From Plazaster borealis (taxonomy: Eukaryota; Echinodermata; Asteroidea; Forcipulatida; Labidiasteridae), in contig CM037474.1 of assembly GCA_021014325.1 (NCBI GenBank), positions 25,799,488-25,863,487 of the forward strand: a DNA stretch of 64,000 bases, in the 5' to 3' direction. Shown piece after piece: positions 10,901 to 20,299 of the stretch. The position numbers were made by a program, and so were the translations under genes. Below the pieces are notes generated by a model. That model ran no database searches, was not told where the DNA came from, and saw only the letters and a program-made list of their open reading frames with translations. The stretch's first letter is position 1. Each line of letters starts with the position of its first letter.

Positions 10901-13900
10901 AAAAAGGATTGAGCATTCCATTTGGGAACGTCGAGGTTAGCAAAGGGTATTAACAAACCTGTCCCAAGTGAGGACAGCCCGGTGCCCCCATCAGACGTTC
11001 TAAACCTTATTTTCAGAGTTTCTAAAACACTCTTCGCACCTTGTAAACCACTACACGTCGGTATACTTCACGTCGGTATTTTTTTGAACTTTTCGGAGCT
11101 TCTTGAGCGATCGCTGAAAACATCGTTGCCACAATGAAACCCTGACTCAGCAAAGGAAAGACAACAAAGGTTCTCATAATATAGTTCCAGGATTTGATGT
11201 TGTTGATTGAGAAAATTGAGTGGGCACTCACCGTGGTTCGCAGAACCTCGGCCGTGAGCCACAGTCGAAAATCTGCCATGGTATGCTGGAATCTTGGAAC
11301 GCTCGGACTTGACCTCCCATTGACTCAGTGAGCCAAATATAAAGAAGAACATTGGTGGCAGCCTGTCCATTCTTGTATGCGACATTTGTATATCAACAGG
11401 ACAAAGGTCTGGTTACACAATAACCCCCGGAAAGGGATTTCCAATGGAAAGGGATTTTACAAGGCATGTTTTCCAGAACCTGTCACTCTCCGTACGGGTG
11501 AAACAAAGCATATCACTGTAAGTGCCTGCCTTAACACGCTAGGTACTGAAAAGTCTAGGCGGATAAAAACATCAAAAATCCGAAGTTCTGGTCGTTAACA
11601 AACGTCCGCCATAAGTGTTTCCAAAATGTTTTTGCATTTTAACACGTCATAAGACGTGAAGTGATTAAACCTACCTGAAGCATCTTCCTTGGGAACAGGA
11701 AAAAAAGCGGCAAACTAAAAAAACAAAACAATTTAAAACTAATGTTTGTTTTGTCTGTACAGAAACCAGGATCAGAGGTGGCTGATGACTACGCTTGCTT
11801 TGTCTGTGAGAATCTTGATGAAGTCAGGGAATGTCTGCATGATGATGAATTCATCTATTCGCTATTTGATGTGAGTCAGACCTCAGTTAAAGATCCATCT
11901 TTACTTCTCTTTCAATTGTCTTCAAATTTTTAAAACATTTCTATTAAGGCCACATAAAACAAAAATTGTTGATCGTCCCTATCGACCCGACAGAACGCAC
12001 CGACCCAATTTTTTATTTTTATTTCTTAAATATTTTTAATCATAAAAAACGGCCTTTTCAATGATCTTTTCAGTCAAATTTGGCTCCGTTCTGCGCCGCA
12101 CGTACAGTTAGGTTGGAAAAGATGTTTGAAGAAAGGTTATTTGTGTTTGAAAAAACAAGAACAATTCTTCAAATATTTACTTAGGCTACACTGCATTTTT
12201 GTTTTTTGAAAATGTTTACAGAAAATGTCATCTAGGAGTTAAAGGTATTGTACACTTTTGGTAACAGCTCAAAATCAGTGTCCACATTTGTTGCGATTCA
12301 TAATATTCATGAACAAACAAACCTGTGAAAGTTTGAGCTTAATTGGTCATCGAGGTCACAAGAAAATAGTGAAAAGAGACCTTATGTTTTTTCTGTTTTT
12401 TCAAATTATCGCGCGTGATAAAAACTATTGTTTCACTCATTTCTCAGAAACGATAGCATTTTAGGAAGAAATATTTTAAGGAACCCTTTCAACCATTACT
12501 TACTTTAAATCGTGTAAGTTATGTGTGAATCTGTGAACATTGTGTTTTTCGATCTTACCAATAGTGTACAGGGCCTTTAAATGGGTTTAACAAAACAAAT
12601 AAAACATCAACATCACACAAACCCTCTGTTTTATAGTGATTGTGATGATTTCTTTCGGTTTATTTCATATTTTTACATGTCAACAAAACTAAAAAAAAAA
12701 AAAACCCAAAACCTCCCCTTCCCCAACCTCACTTCCCACCCCCCCCCAAAAAGAGGACGGTCAACGATTTTTGTTTTTTTTATGTGGCCTAAGAATTTGT
12801 TTGTTAGATTAATGACGTGGACTGAAATATAACCAATAATCATACAGTAATTGCTTGGTTAGGTCAATTTTTTTTCTGAATGGGAAAAATTGGGCAGATT
12901 AAGAAGACACCGCTAGGGTTCAGGGCTAATAGTCGTTTGTCATATTATTAGTATCTATGTCTTGATTGTAGTGACTCTATATACCTTTATCATGCTGCCG
13001 CCATCTTGGTCATGTTCCTTGTATCCAGTAACAGTAATGGATGCTAATATTCAATGTACAAAAAGGAACCAGACTATTTGCCCTTCCAGCCTCGGTTTGG
13101 TTACATTGATTTGAATGGGAGATAATCAAGATGGCCGCACCATGATAAAGGTCTATTGTTCTGATTGCATTCATTTGGAACAAACTGCCTTTGGATATCA
13201 GGACTGTCTCCATTGTCAATGTGTTCAAGCGTCGCCTGAAGACCTATATCTTTTTAACAATGATATCGTGTAAATATTTACTTAGAACCTTTTCAACGTT
13301 TCTGTGACGTTTTATCATGGACAGTGCATTGCTGTTCTTATACCATCATTTGTTTCTACACTGATGGTCTCCCTGTGTTTTTATACTTTATTTTTTGATG
13401 TGCTCTTGTCTTGTAACTTGTACTTTTATCATTGTAAATTATTGCTATATTGTTGGTTTTGTGTGGATGCTTTTAGACTCCTTTTTAATATTGTAAAGCG
13501 CTTCGTGACTGGTTTGATGTTGGGCGCTGTATAAATCCTGCTTATTATTGTTATTATTGCAGGCATTTTATACAGCCAACATGAACCTGTTGTGTGACTG
13601 GTTGTCAGATCGTATGGACCTTCAGCTGCATGTACATCAACTCAGCACATTGCTACGTGTTACCAATGTAAGTAATAATAATATAAAAAAATACACAGAA
13701 TTTGTAAAGCGCCATCTATCTATGACCAAACATATTCCGAGAATTTTTTTAAAGAAAAGCATACATTACAAGATACTAAGATTATACTTGTGGCCGAGCG
13801 GTTTAGTGCATCGGACTCAAGTTCTGGTTGCTGAGTCATCAGGGTGTGGTTCAAATCCCGGTCATGACACTTGTGTCCTTGAGCAAGGCACTTAACTATA

Positions 13901-15360
13901 ATTGCTTCTCATCACCCAGGGGTACATGTAAATGGGTACCTGTGAGGGCAGAGATGGTTCTTGTGATTGATTTAGCTTGGTGCGCTACATTACTTGGCAG
14001 CACAGGCTGTATACTCCCCAGGGAGCTGAGATGGTTTAAGGAATGAAATATATGGCCCAGTGACCAGGGGTAATAATGTTTGAAGTGCATTGATCATTCT
14101 TTGGAATTGCACTATATAAGAGTCGATAATCAAAGTTTACAGGGGATGTAAATAAGACCACATTATAAAAAGAGTGATTTGCACACTAACAAAAAACAAG
14201 TGGGTAAACACAGTAAGTAGACAAAACACCTTAATGATGGTGCAAGTCATCTTGAGTGCCCCCCCCTCCTTACCTCCCACTCATACTGTACTCAAACTGA
14301 GGCTGGAAGGCAAACTAGTTTGACCCCCGACCCCATTTTGGTATGATGGTATTCTTTATAGACTGTGCAGGTGTTGTAAGTATTCTAACAGTAGGATACA
14401 TTAAAGCAAATTTACAGCAGTGGTAGTTATCAAAGACCTGGGGCTGATCTCACAAAGAGTTAAGATTGATCTTAACTGCGAATCAATCTTAATTGCTAAG
14501 CAAAGAGTGATGTCACAATGGAAATCACTATGGCAATACTGACAACTCATCTTTAAGATGAATCTTAGCGCTTTGATTGTGAAATCGAGCCCTGGGGCTG
14601 ATTTCAAAAGGAAGCACAGAGTCTGGAGAAAATAGTGAAAATTACCCTTATACGTTTTCACTGTTTTAGAACATTAAGTTTTTGTCTCGGGAGATCAAAA
14701 TGGGTTGACTCATTTCTCAAAAACCAAAGTACCTCAGTCAAAAATATTTCAAGGGAAGTTTTCCACCATGACCATCTTTATACAATGTAAAGTTTTGTAC
14801 AAATCTGTGAACATTTATGTTTTCACTCTAACCACTGTTGTGCACACCCTTTACAGTCATGTTTTTGTTTCACACACAATTGAAGCAATATATGTAGGAA
14901 CTGAAGGTTCCCAAAACTTTTCAAATATCCGCGAGACTTGGACAGCTGTTTGCCGTTGCATGCTTGGAACAAGACAAACCCAGCAGCCGATCTCACGAAA
15001 CACTAGGATTAATCCTATCTCGAGTTAGGACGAGTAACTCGCCCTAACTTAGGATTAATCTTAAGGTTTACATGTTACAGTGCAAGGCTGGGACTCGTCC
15101 TAAGTCCTAAGATTATTATTATTTTTTAATAAGGGTCCTATTTATAGTATTTGGTTTTAATGATTTTCTTTGGTTTGAAACAGAAAATGTACAAAGATTT
15201 TGAGATGCATGGCGTATCCAACCGGAGCCTGAACAGCAAGACGTACGAAACGGTACGTCACCGGCTGCAAGTAGAGGAAGCCACTGCGTCCGTAACCCAC
15301 GGTAACCTGGCCTTGACCAACGGCAGTACAGAGGATGAGGACGATGATGAGGAAGACTAA
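4768..15360 (+). CDS. CADPS: Calcium-dependent secretion activator (CAPS), C-terminal eight exons
   Basis: CAPS proteins act in priming of dense-core and synaptic vesicles: the MUN-type region works with SNAREs on the cytoplasmic face of the plasma membrane. Eight exons joined in consistent phase give 1152 nt, i.e. 383 residues and a stop. Hallmarks are [88 protein letters not shown]-like [24 protein letters not shown] and an acidic tail ending EDEDDDEED. This is the end of the MUN-type region and the C-terminus of the family; the N-terminal C2 and PH domains are outside the window. The linker between the EREKWEP and SEDLFWKL blocks is very short compared with vertebrate CAPS. Identification is from remembered family sequence and is strong; CADPS versus CADPS2 orthology is not decidable. 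Confidence 0.96.
5194..5614 (+). mobile_element. tRNA-Leu-derived SINE, full copy
   Basis: The head GTGGCCGAGCGGATAAGAAC...GACTCAAG-like...GTGGGTTCGAATC resembles a class II tRNA-Leu with a CAA anticodon and a long variable arm. The body follows (GGACGTTAAGCCGTAGGTCC), then a tail AAAGCGCTATATAAGAACTG and an (ATT)n run. Both polymerase III boxes are recognisable. At least eight other copies or fragments exist in the window. Confidence 0.85.
5853..5990 (+). mobile_element. tRNA-Leu-derived SINE, 3'-truncated
   Basis: Begins within the A box (CGAGCAGATAAGAAC) directly after an (ATT)n run and stops soon after ACTTAACCATTATTGCTG. Head-only fragment of the same family as 5194-5614. Confidence 0.7.
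6101..6511 (+). mobile_element. tRNA-Leu-derived SINE, full copy
   Basis: Same head, body and tail as the copy at 5194-5614. It is followed at once by an inverted partial copy, so the two tails meet. Confidence 0.85.
6513..6755 (-). mobile_element. tRNA-Leu-derived SINE, head missing, inverted
   Basis: Reverse complement of the SINE body and tail: the GGGCGTCTCAAAGTG tail motif is at the left, and GGGACCTACAGCTTTACGTC at the right. The tRNA-like head is absent. Lies tail-to-tail with 6101-6511. Confidence 0.8.
6967..7105 (+). CDS. CADPS: CADPS exon b
   Basis: Acceptor CACAG, donor GTGGGT. Phases 1 in, 2 out. Encodes [20 protein letters not shown] and [18 protein letters not shown], among the most conserved stretches of the family. 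Confidence 0.95.
7361..7516 (+). CDS. CADPS: CADPS exon c
   Basis: Acceptor CATCTAG, donor GTGGGT. Encodes [20 protein letters not shown] and [12 protein letters not shown]. Only 255 bp of intron separate it from exon b, and the residues at the junction ([14 protein letters not shown]) leave no room for the long proline/asparagine-rich linker of vertebrate isoforms. Confidence 0.95.
7517..8488. other. CADPS intron
   Basis: Non-coding. Contains a fragment of the GGGCCC palindromic MITE at about 7735-7830 (GAATATTGCTTAGTAATTTT, GGATACCAGTCACAG) and a run of G at 7948-7960. Nothing else recognised. Confidence 0.55.
8489..8639 (+). CDS. CADPS: CADPS exon d
   Basis: Acceptor CACACTAG, donor GTAAGT. 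Encodes [19 protein letters not shown] and QSSKLC, matching the family block DFRVP...MFNVMVDAKAQSTKLC. Ends in phase 0. Confidence 0.95.
8848..9157 (-). mobile_element. piggyBac-like MITE with CCC ends
   Basis: Inverted ends AACCCTTTAGAGACCAT on the left and ATGGTCTCTAAAGGGTTAA on the right. With TTAA on the right this gives the TTAA|CCC arrangement typical of piggyBac elements. No coding capacity. A second, interrupted copy lies at about 34139-34500. Confidence 0.7.
9154..9540 (+). mobile_element. TTAA-flanked MITE, family B
   Basis: TTAA at 9154-9157 and 9537-9540. Ends AGGGTTTGTATACGTTTGGT and ACCAAACGTGTACGATGCCT. It contains an inner stem GAAGCGTTATGCGTAATGCTTC. Other copies: 28912-29265 (minus), 38191-38569 (minus), 59900-60277. 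The left TTAA is shared with the neighbouring piggyBac-like MITE. Confidence 0.8.
10254..10412 (+). CDS. CADPS: CADPS exon e
   Basis: Acceptor GTTACCAG, donor GTAAGT. Encodes [29 protein letters not shown] and SILSFT. Phase 0 at both ends. Confidence 0.95.
10455..10812 (-). mobile_element. tRNA-Leu-derived SINE, inverted
   Basis: Begins with an (AAT)n run, the inverted SINE tail. It contains ACACCACACGGGACATATGG and ends near CTGCTGATCAGAAAC, where the tRNA-like head is truncated. Confidence 0.8.
10813..11762. other. CADPS intron, nothing recognised
   Basis: Non-coding as far as I can tell. Open frames on the minus strand at 11022-11385 have no similarity I recognise and overlap each other in two frames, so I do not call a gene. 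Confidence 0.45.
11763..11870 (+). CDS. CADPS: CADPS exon f
   Basis: Acceptor CTGTACAG, donor GTGAGT. Encodes [19 protein letters not shown] through FIYSLFD, matching KPGMDVADAYVTF...LFD of the family. Follows directly after SILSFT of exon e; the VKAASKYVDVP-like segment of some vertebrate isoforms is not present between them. Confidence 0.93.
11944..12797 (+). mobile_element. TTAA-flanked MITE (GGCCACATA ends), interrupted
   Basis: Left end TTAAGGCCACATAAAA, right end TTTATGTGGCCTAAG, inverted to each other. A related copy lies inverted at 41569-41975. The element is split by a family C MITE at 12239-12580. Confidence 0.7.
12239..12580 (+). mobile_element. TTAA-flanked MITE, family C, nested
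   Basis: TTAA at 12239-12242 and 12577-12580. Ends AGGTATTGTACACTTTTGGT and ACCAATAGTGTACAGGGCCT. The second copy is at 27392-27714. It sits inside the GGCCACATA element. Confidence 0.85.
12965..13165. repeat. Inverted-repeat element (CTTTATCATG ends)
   Basis: ACCTTTATCATGCTGCCGCC at about 12981-13000 is mirrored by GGCCGCACCATGATAAAGGT at about 13132-13151. A small non-coding inverted-repeat element, seen once in the window. Confidence 0.5.
13166..13562 (+). mobile_element. 3' end of a LINE (non-LTR retrotransposon)
   Basis: Positions about 13176-13275 encode [20 protein letters not shown] followed by LKTYIF, the usual carboxy end of L2/CR1-type reverse transcriptase ORFs. A 3' region and the tail GTAAAGCGCTTCGTGACTGG, GCTGTATAAATCCTGC and a TTATTATTG run follow. 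Only this end is present (5' truncated). The tail abuts CADPS exon g. Confidence 0.75.
13563..13667 (+). CDS. CADPS: CADPS exon g
   Basis: Acceptor TTATTATTGCAG, donor GTAAGT. Encodes [20 protein letters not shown] and STLLRV, matching [17 protein letters not shown] of the family. Phase 0 at both ends. The acceptor lies at the very end of a LINE tail. Confidence 0.95.
13788..14128 (+). mobile_element. tRNA-Leu-like SINE, second subfamily
   Basis: Head TGTGGCCGAGCGGTTTAGTG...GACTCAAG as in the first subfamily, but the body differs (TTGCTTCTCATCACCCAGGG, GCAGAGATGGTTCTTGTGAT) and the tail is GCACTATATAAGAG. Related pieces lie at 43998-44290 and 45314-45375. Confidence 0.75.
14440..14600 (+). 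mobile_element. Palindromic MITE (AGATTGATCTTAAC type)
   Basis: GGGGCTGATCTCACAAAGAG on the left and CGCTTTGATTGTGAAATCGA on the right, with inner AATTGCTAAGCAAAG and GACAACTCATCTTTAAGATG. Homologous copies are at 23655-23805 and, split by a family A MITE, at 59105-59605. Confidence 0.65.
14987..15116 (+). mobile_element. Palindromic MITE (CTAGGATTAATCCTA type)
   Basis: Self-complementary DNA: CGATCTCACGAAACACTAGG, TAGGATTAATCCTATCTCGA, AACTTAGGATTAATCTTAAG, GGACTCGTCCTAAGTCCTAA. Inverted copy at 23350-23522; a related variant is at 30060-30200. Confidence 0.65.
15184..15360 (+). CDS. CADPS: CADPS last coding exon
   Basis: Acceptor TTGAAACAG; the stop TAA is at 15358-15360. Encodes [37 protein letters not shown] and the acidic tail. 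The short acidic C-terminus and the SLNSKTYET block are characteristic of CAPS. Confidence 0.96.
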   Translation, partial: KMYKDFEMHGVSNRSLNSKTYETVRHRLQVEEATASVTHGNLALTNGSTEDEDDDEED

Positions 15361-15803
15361 GGAGAACATGGCGAGACGTCTAGGAGCAAAAACAAATCAT
15401 TCTCAACATTCAAGAGGTTTTTTTTCCCCCCATTGAAAGGGTTTAATCATTCGCTATAAGGAGACTCTGAAAATTATTCACACAGGGGGGTCATGTTTGA
15501 TCAGTGGATGCCTTCAAAAATTACAGGTCAAAGATAAGGTATAGCTGGTATGCTATACTCTCTTTGAATCAAGATAGCGTACAGCGTTGGTAATGTTTGC
15601 AAACTCCTGCTACTGGTGTGCTTACTCTCTTTGAATCAAGGTAAGGTACAGCATTGGTGATGTTGGCGATACTATTGCTACTTGTGAGCTTGCTCACTTT
15701 GAATCAGAATCACAACTGTGTAATGGAATTAGTTTCTGGTTACAATGTTAGTTTTATAAAGATGGTCAAACACGAACCCCTGTGAATAATTCACAATCAA
15801 TGT

Positions 15804-15809
15804 AATAAA
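15804..15809 (+). promoter_or_regulatory. Candidate CADPS polyadenylation signal
   Basis: AATAAA 444 bp past the stop, followed by a T-run and a GT-rich stretch. The first canonical hexamer after the stop in a sensible setting. Confidence 0.6.
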
Positions 15810-15897
15810 GTTTTTTTTTGGTATTATGCAGGGTCAGTATTTCAAATGCCTTTGAACGGTTCATTTAGAGAAGTGTTTCCTAATGGAAATGTGATCT

Positions 15898-16370
15898 GGG
15901 CCCAATTTCATAGAGCTGCTTAAGTAACAAACAAAAACAACCCCCCCAAAAACCTAACAAACCAAAAAGATCCGAGCATAAAACAATTGTGCTTACCAGA
16001 AATAGGTAACCAGCCAAAATACAATGTCACATCATTTGCAACTGGTTTCCTGCTTATTGTTGCTTAGCAGAAAACCGTTAAGCGTTGTTATCTGCTTAAG
16101 CCGCACTGTGACATTGGTCCACGCTGCTAGCATTCAGTCAAATGAAGTAAACAACAGAAGTGCCTGAGGCCCTTTTCAAAACCACAGCTTGGGCTTGGGT
16201 TCTATTATTGCTAAGCACAGAAAACTCTTGCTTTGCAAAAATAGGTTACCAGCCAAATTCCGTACAGTTACCATTGCTGCGACTGCTACCCCATTCATTT
16301 CTTGCTTAGCAAAGGAAACTTGCTAAGCACAATTTTCAACTTAACAGCTTTATGAAATTGGGCCCTATTT
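15898..16370. mobile_element. Two GGGCCCAATTTCAT palindromic MITE copies
   Basis: The first starts GGGCCCAATTTCATAGAGCT at about 15898. The second, about 16195-16367, ends AACAGCTTTATGAAATTGGGCCC. Internal motifs CTTAGCAGAAAACC and AATAGGTTACCAGCC are shared. Confidence 0.65.
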
Positions 16371-16679
16371 TTCGCACATTTTCAAAATAACTGAAGGAGT
16401 CCAAGCTGGGCCTGAGAGAGGGTAACGATTGATCAAGCCTGTGGTGTGATTATACCTCTTGACCTTTGAACTCTTCTTTGAAATACTGACCTCGCTCATT
16501 GTGATTGAAACAAACTCTGGTGCACAACGTCATGCTCAATCATGTTTCAATATTTGACAAAAATGAAGACAAACTCTGTGTGCATGTAGTAATGATGATA
16601 CCCTGGTCAATATAGAGATGTCAGTAGATTCATCTAGCAGTCTGCATGATCGCATGTTGTGTGTAATTAGCGTCACTCA

Positions 16680-16975
16680 TTGCCGAGGAAACCCCTTTTG
16701 TATGGAGACCTCTCATAAAAGGCTGTTTTTTTCACAAAGTGGAGTGTTCTCCATGATGGGAGATTTCCGATACGAGGAGACTTTCCATAACCTTGGTCTT
16801 TGCACAACTGGGACTTCCCATAAGTGGGACTTCCCATTTGAGGGAACTTCCTGTAAAGAGGAACTTCCTATATATGAGAGACTTCCTATAGTGGACTTCC
16901 CGTATTATGGTTCTTCCATAATGTGGAACTTCCCACAATGAGAGGCTTCCTATACGAGGGGACTTCCCAAAACAA
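16680..16975. repeat. Degenerate minisatellite (GACTTCC)
   Basis: Repeats of GACTTCC or AACTTCC followed by 8-16 variable bases, about 15 times between 16745 and 16970. No indication of coding use. Confidence 0.6.
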
Positions 16976-17119
16976 TTTGCACCACGCGCTCCCAAGTAGT
17001 GAACACTGGCTTAAATAAAAAACCAATCCGGCTTCCCCCCTTTGCTCTTAGACCCATTCCACTCTACTCTAGCCTGCATGTCTATAGAGGGCGGTATACA
17101 CAAATCTTGCGCCATTGAT

Positions 17120-17195
17120 CTGTTCGTTCTCCTGATCATTCTCCTCACCATCGTCCTCATCCTCTGCTGCCGTTGCCAAGGCCAGGGAAAGCTCC
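17120..17195 (-). pseudogene. Inverted fragment resembling the CADPS last exon
   Basis: The minus strand reads CCTGGCCTTG then CAACGGCAG then CAGAGGATGAGGACGATG and TGAGGA. This is near-identical and co-linear with CADPS positions about 15306-15352. Downstream, GGAGAAC and ATGGCG also recur in order. Only about 50-70 bp match, and part of it is acidic low-complexity coding DNA, so chance cannot be fully excluded. Confidence 0.4.
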
Positions 17196-17199
17196 CAGC

Positions 17200-18536
17200 A
17201 GGCAATAGATTGTACTGTGTATGCCGCCCTTGTGGGCTTAGATGTAGTTGTATCCAGATATGGGCAGAAACCTTAAACGGGCACTCTGCCTCAATCGGGC
17301 GTGATTTGTTTCAAAGATACATGGCTACACAGATCAATACAAGATTAGTTTGATGAAATATATTAACCGACTCGGTTTCTGATTTCAAGAGTGCTTCATT
17401 GAACTTGAACAACCAACAAAAATTTTCTTTCAATTAGAGTAAAGGGAGGGATTTTAAACTGAAGTGTAAGAATCTGCATTTCAAACTGTTCTAATGTCAC
17501 TGGTAAGCTGTGACCACAAGGTTCAGCAAAATACTGATTAATCTTTGGTATACTAGTCCATTTGGTGCTCGATGGCATGGTGTACCCCCCCTTCCATTGT
17601 GTCTATAATGTTTTCTAGGAATCTCAGGGATTCTTTAGAGGATTTTCGGGGGGTACTTTTGTGCAAGAGGGGAGGAGTGTGTAAGAGAAACATTTGGGGG
17701 TGGGTGGGTGACTCCCTCTGCCACATTGGGTGTGGTATATACTAGTCTGCTCACCTGATGCCCACAAAATGCTCTGATGACCCTCGTCCATGCCAAACAG
17801 ACGGGGGTGTAGTCAACCAACTCAAATCTGTGTCAAGTTAAAGAAATTCTCATCAATAACTATTAGCCACTATTGTCCACACCATGCAAAGCTTCAAACA
17901 ACGCTTATTAGCCATGTGTGTCGTATCTTTTGAATTTGTGAGTACCCTGGATTCAGCGGGGGTTCCCCCAATCACGTCCGATGCAGGCAGTAGGGTGCCC
18001 CTTAACGTTTGATTTCCCACGGTTGAATGTTAAATGAATAAGTGGTTATTGAATTCAAAATCTTTTGGTACGTTTTTCTTGGAGTGAAGTGAGATCCATC
18101 CATGGAAACGCCTTTACCGTTTAGGGGTAAACAAAAACGTTTCTGCGATTTTTTGTAAACTGGTATATAAACATTGAAAAGTTGTGTACATGGACTTGCC
18201 ATATTACGTTGGTATTTTTCCCAAATTGATATTTACTAGCAAGTTTTTAAACCATCGAGGTTGATTTTACTAAGGAGTCGTTAGTAGCTGTAGCATTAAT
18301 ATATTATGCATGAGTTTTATTTTCATCAAGTCTGCCTTAACGCTGGTTCGGATCCCCGCCTATACAAAGTACTTCACTGCTGAAAAGTGAATTTGTGTGC
18401 ACAGTACTGCTCTGTAAATTTTTGATTTGTTTTGATTTGATTTATTTAATCGACAACCATTACTACAAATGTCATCTACAGGTGTAGATTACACAATCAT
18501 TTTGTTTAGATCCCTGACTACACGACAGTATGTGGT
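17200..18536. other. Intergenic, nothing recognised
   Basis: No exon or repeat family I could place. An open frame at 17042-17353 contains a hydrophobic stretch but runs antisense through the CADPS-like fragment and has no supporting signal. Confidence 0.45.
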
Positions 18537-18690
18537 TGTATGACTTCTGTCTGGGCACCCTTGAACAAAGATATTGACAGAATAGGGAGACCGCCAACAC
18601 TGGACTATATGGCTCAGCTGGTAGACAGCTGGCATGTTAAGCCTGAGGTCGCAGGTTCAAATCCCGCTGTGGTCGTTTTTTCTTTGTTAA
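18537..18690 (+). mobile_element. tRNA-derived SINE, leader-bearing family
   Basis: Leader AAAGATATTGACAGAATAGG then GACCGCCAAC, then the tRNA-like part TATGGCTCAGCTGGTAGACA...GAGGTCGCAGGTTCAAATCC and a TTTTTTCTTTG tail. The B box is intact here. Confidence 0.7.
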
Positions 18691-18938
18691 CCTAAGAAAT
18701 AATGTATAAACTCTGTTCGGGCACATTTTGAAAATTCCATTTTGTGGGTGTGTTGACAATCACAAAGACTGTATTTTGTGCCACACTTGAGAAGAAAAAA
18801 ACAAAAACAATGTCGATTGTTGAGTGATAAAAGTTAGATTACTTGTTCTCCAAATTCTGAAAAACAATGTTTTGATTTATTTTGAAAAGAAAGAAGAAGT
18901 ATGCAGAAGTAATGAACAACATCAGCTTTCTTAAATCC

Positions 18939-19367
18939 TTAAAGGGACACGTTGCCTTGGATCGGACGAGTTGGTCTAAAAAAAGAGCGTTTGTAACCGT
19001 TTGTTATAAAACGCATATGGCTAGAAAGACGTGCATATGGTCAGAAAATGCACATGGTCAGAAAGATGTTTTAAAAGTAGAATACAATGATCCACACAAA
19101 TATGCCGTGACATTGCGTGGTTTTCCTTTTACTTTGCGAACTAACACGGTCGGCCATTTTGTGGAGTCAAAACGTTGACTCCACAAAATGGCCGACCGTG
19201 TTTGTTCACGATGTAAAAGGAAAACCACGCAATTTCGAGATATTTTTGTGTGGATCATTGTATTCTACTTTTAAAACATCTTTCTGACCATATGCATTTT
19301 ATAACAAACGGTTACAAATGCTTTTTATAGACCAACTCGCCCGATCCAAGGCATCAAGTCCCTTTAA
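18939..19367. mobile_element. TTAA-flanked foldback element, family D
   Basis: TTAA at 18939-18942 and 19364-19367. Ends AGGGACACGTTGCCTTGGAT and CCAAGGCATCAAGTCCCT. Nearly the whole element folds on itself: the arms 19145-19170 and 19175-19200 are perfect 26-bp complements around a 4-base loop. A half copy ends at 60974, and a diverged partial copy lies at about 35505-35800. Confidence 0.85.
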
Positions 19368-20299
19368 CCCCAAAAATTGTTTTTTGTTTTGGTTCACCTA
19401 AGAATTTTTTGTGACCATCATATCTCCACCTGAGATGACATTTATGCATGCATTGTAAATACATTATGTACACTTTAGTCACAACAAAGACTATTAATGA
19501 TGTTACTCCTCAATTGAAACGTTTGGATTTATAAGTATTTTTTAATTGGACTCATTAATTTATGTTTCGATGCAAAAGGTAACGCCAAGCACTGCAGTAA
19601 TCCTATGACAAAATGGAATATTTGAGGGTTATGTGATAACTAATTAAGAAATGAATTGATATACAGTGATAACCTATTTAATTTTAATATTTATTGAGTT
19701 GGTATAATTATTAACGAGCTTAGTATTACGTGAATCATATCAAATTTATAATGGGCTATGGCAATCATTAATTGACTGAAAAAAGAAGTACTGTAGAATA
19801 TATTATGTTTATTTAAACGTAGGAGAGAAATAGCTTGAGATTTTCCTTTTACTATGTTGTTAATATTTAGTTAAATATTTATATTTTTTACTTTCAAACG
19901 TTTCTTCTTTAGAAAATGTACAAAACTAGTTCTTTGGCTATTCACAAGAATTTGCTTAAGGAATGTTGTGATGAATCAACACTAATATTTTGGCGTCTGT
20001 TTAAAGCGTTACATTTCGCAGTCATGTCCATTTTTTATATTATGTTTCCATCAAAACTCCTTTTCTTTTTTTCTACCTTTCGTTTCATATAAAAAAATTC
20101 AAAGCAATTTTAAACGGTGTCTTTCTGTCAAGAGATTCTTTGTATAATGTCACCCACATGAAGTACTAAAAAAAAAAGAGAGAAAAAAAAATTGTGTCAA
20201 ATACATTGTAAATTTTAATAACGATAATACCATTCCAACATTCCCGAATACAGTAGTCAAAATTCGTAGTGTAGTGTATGTTACATTTCGTTGTGCCGT
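19368..20299. other. AT-rich intergenic DNA, nothing recognised
   Basis: High A+T with homopolymers; no reading frame or repeat family placed. Confidence 0.5.

Noticed and set aside
11022..11385. Minus-strand gene in a CADPS intron
   Set aside because: Two overlapping frames compete and neither resembles a known protein; composition is like the surrounding intron.
13010..13228. Minus-strand frame of 72 codons
   Set aside because: Antisense to the LINE carboxy-terminal coding end, which has recognisable residues on the plus strand.
17042..17353. 103-codon frame with a hydrophobic stretch
   Set aside because: No similarity and no splice or start context; it runs antisense through the CADPS-like fragment, whose acidic codons read as hydrophobic residues on the other strand.
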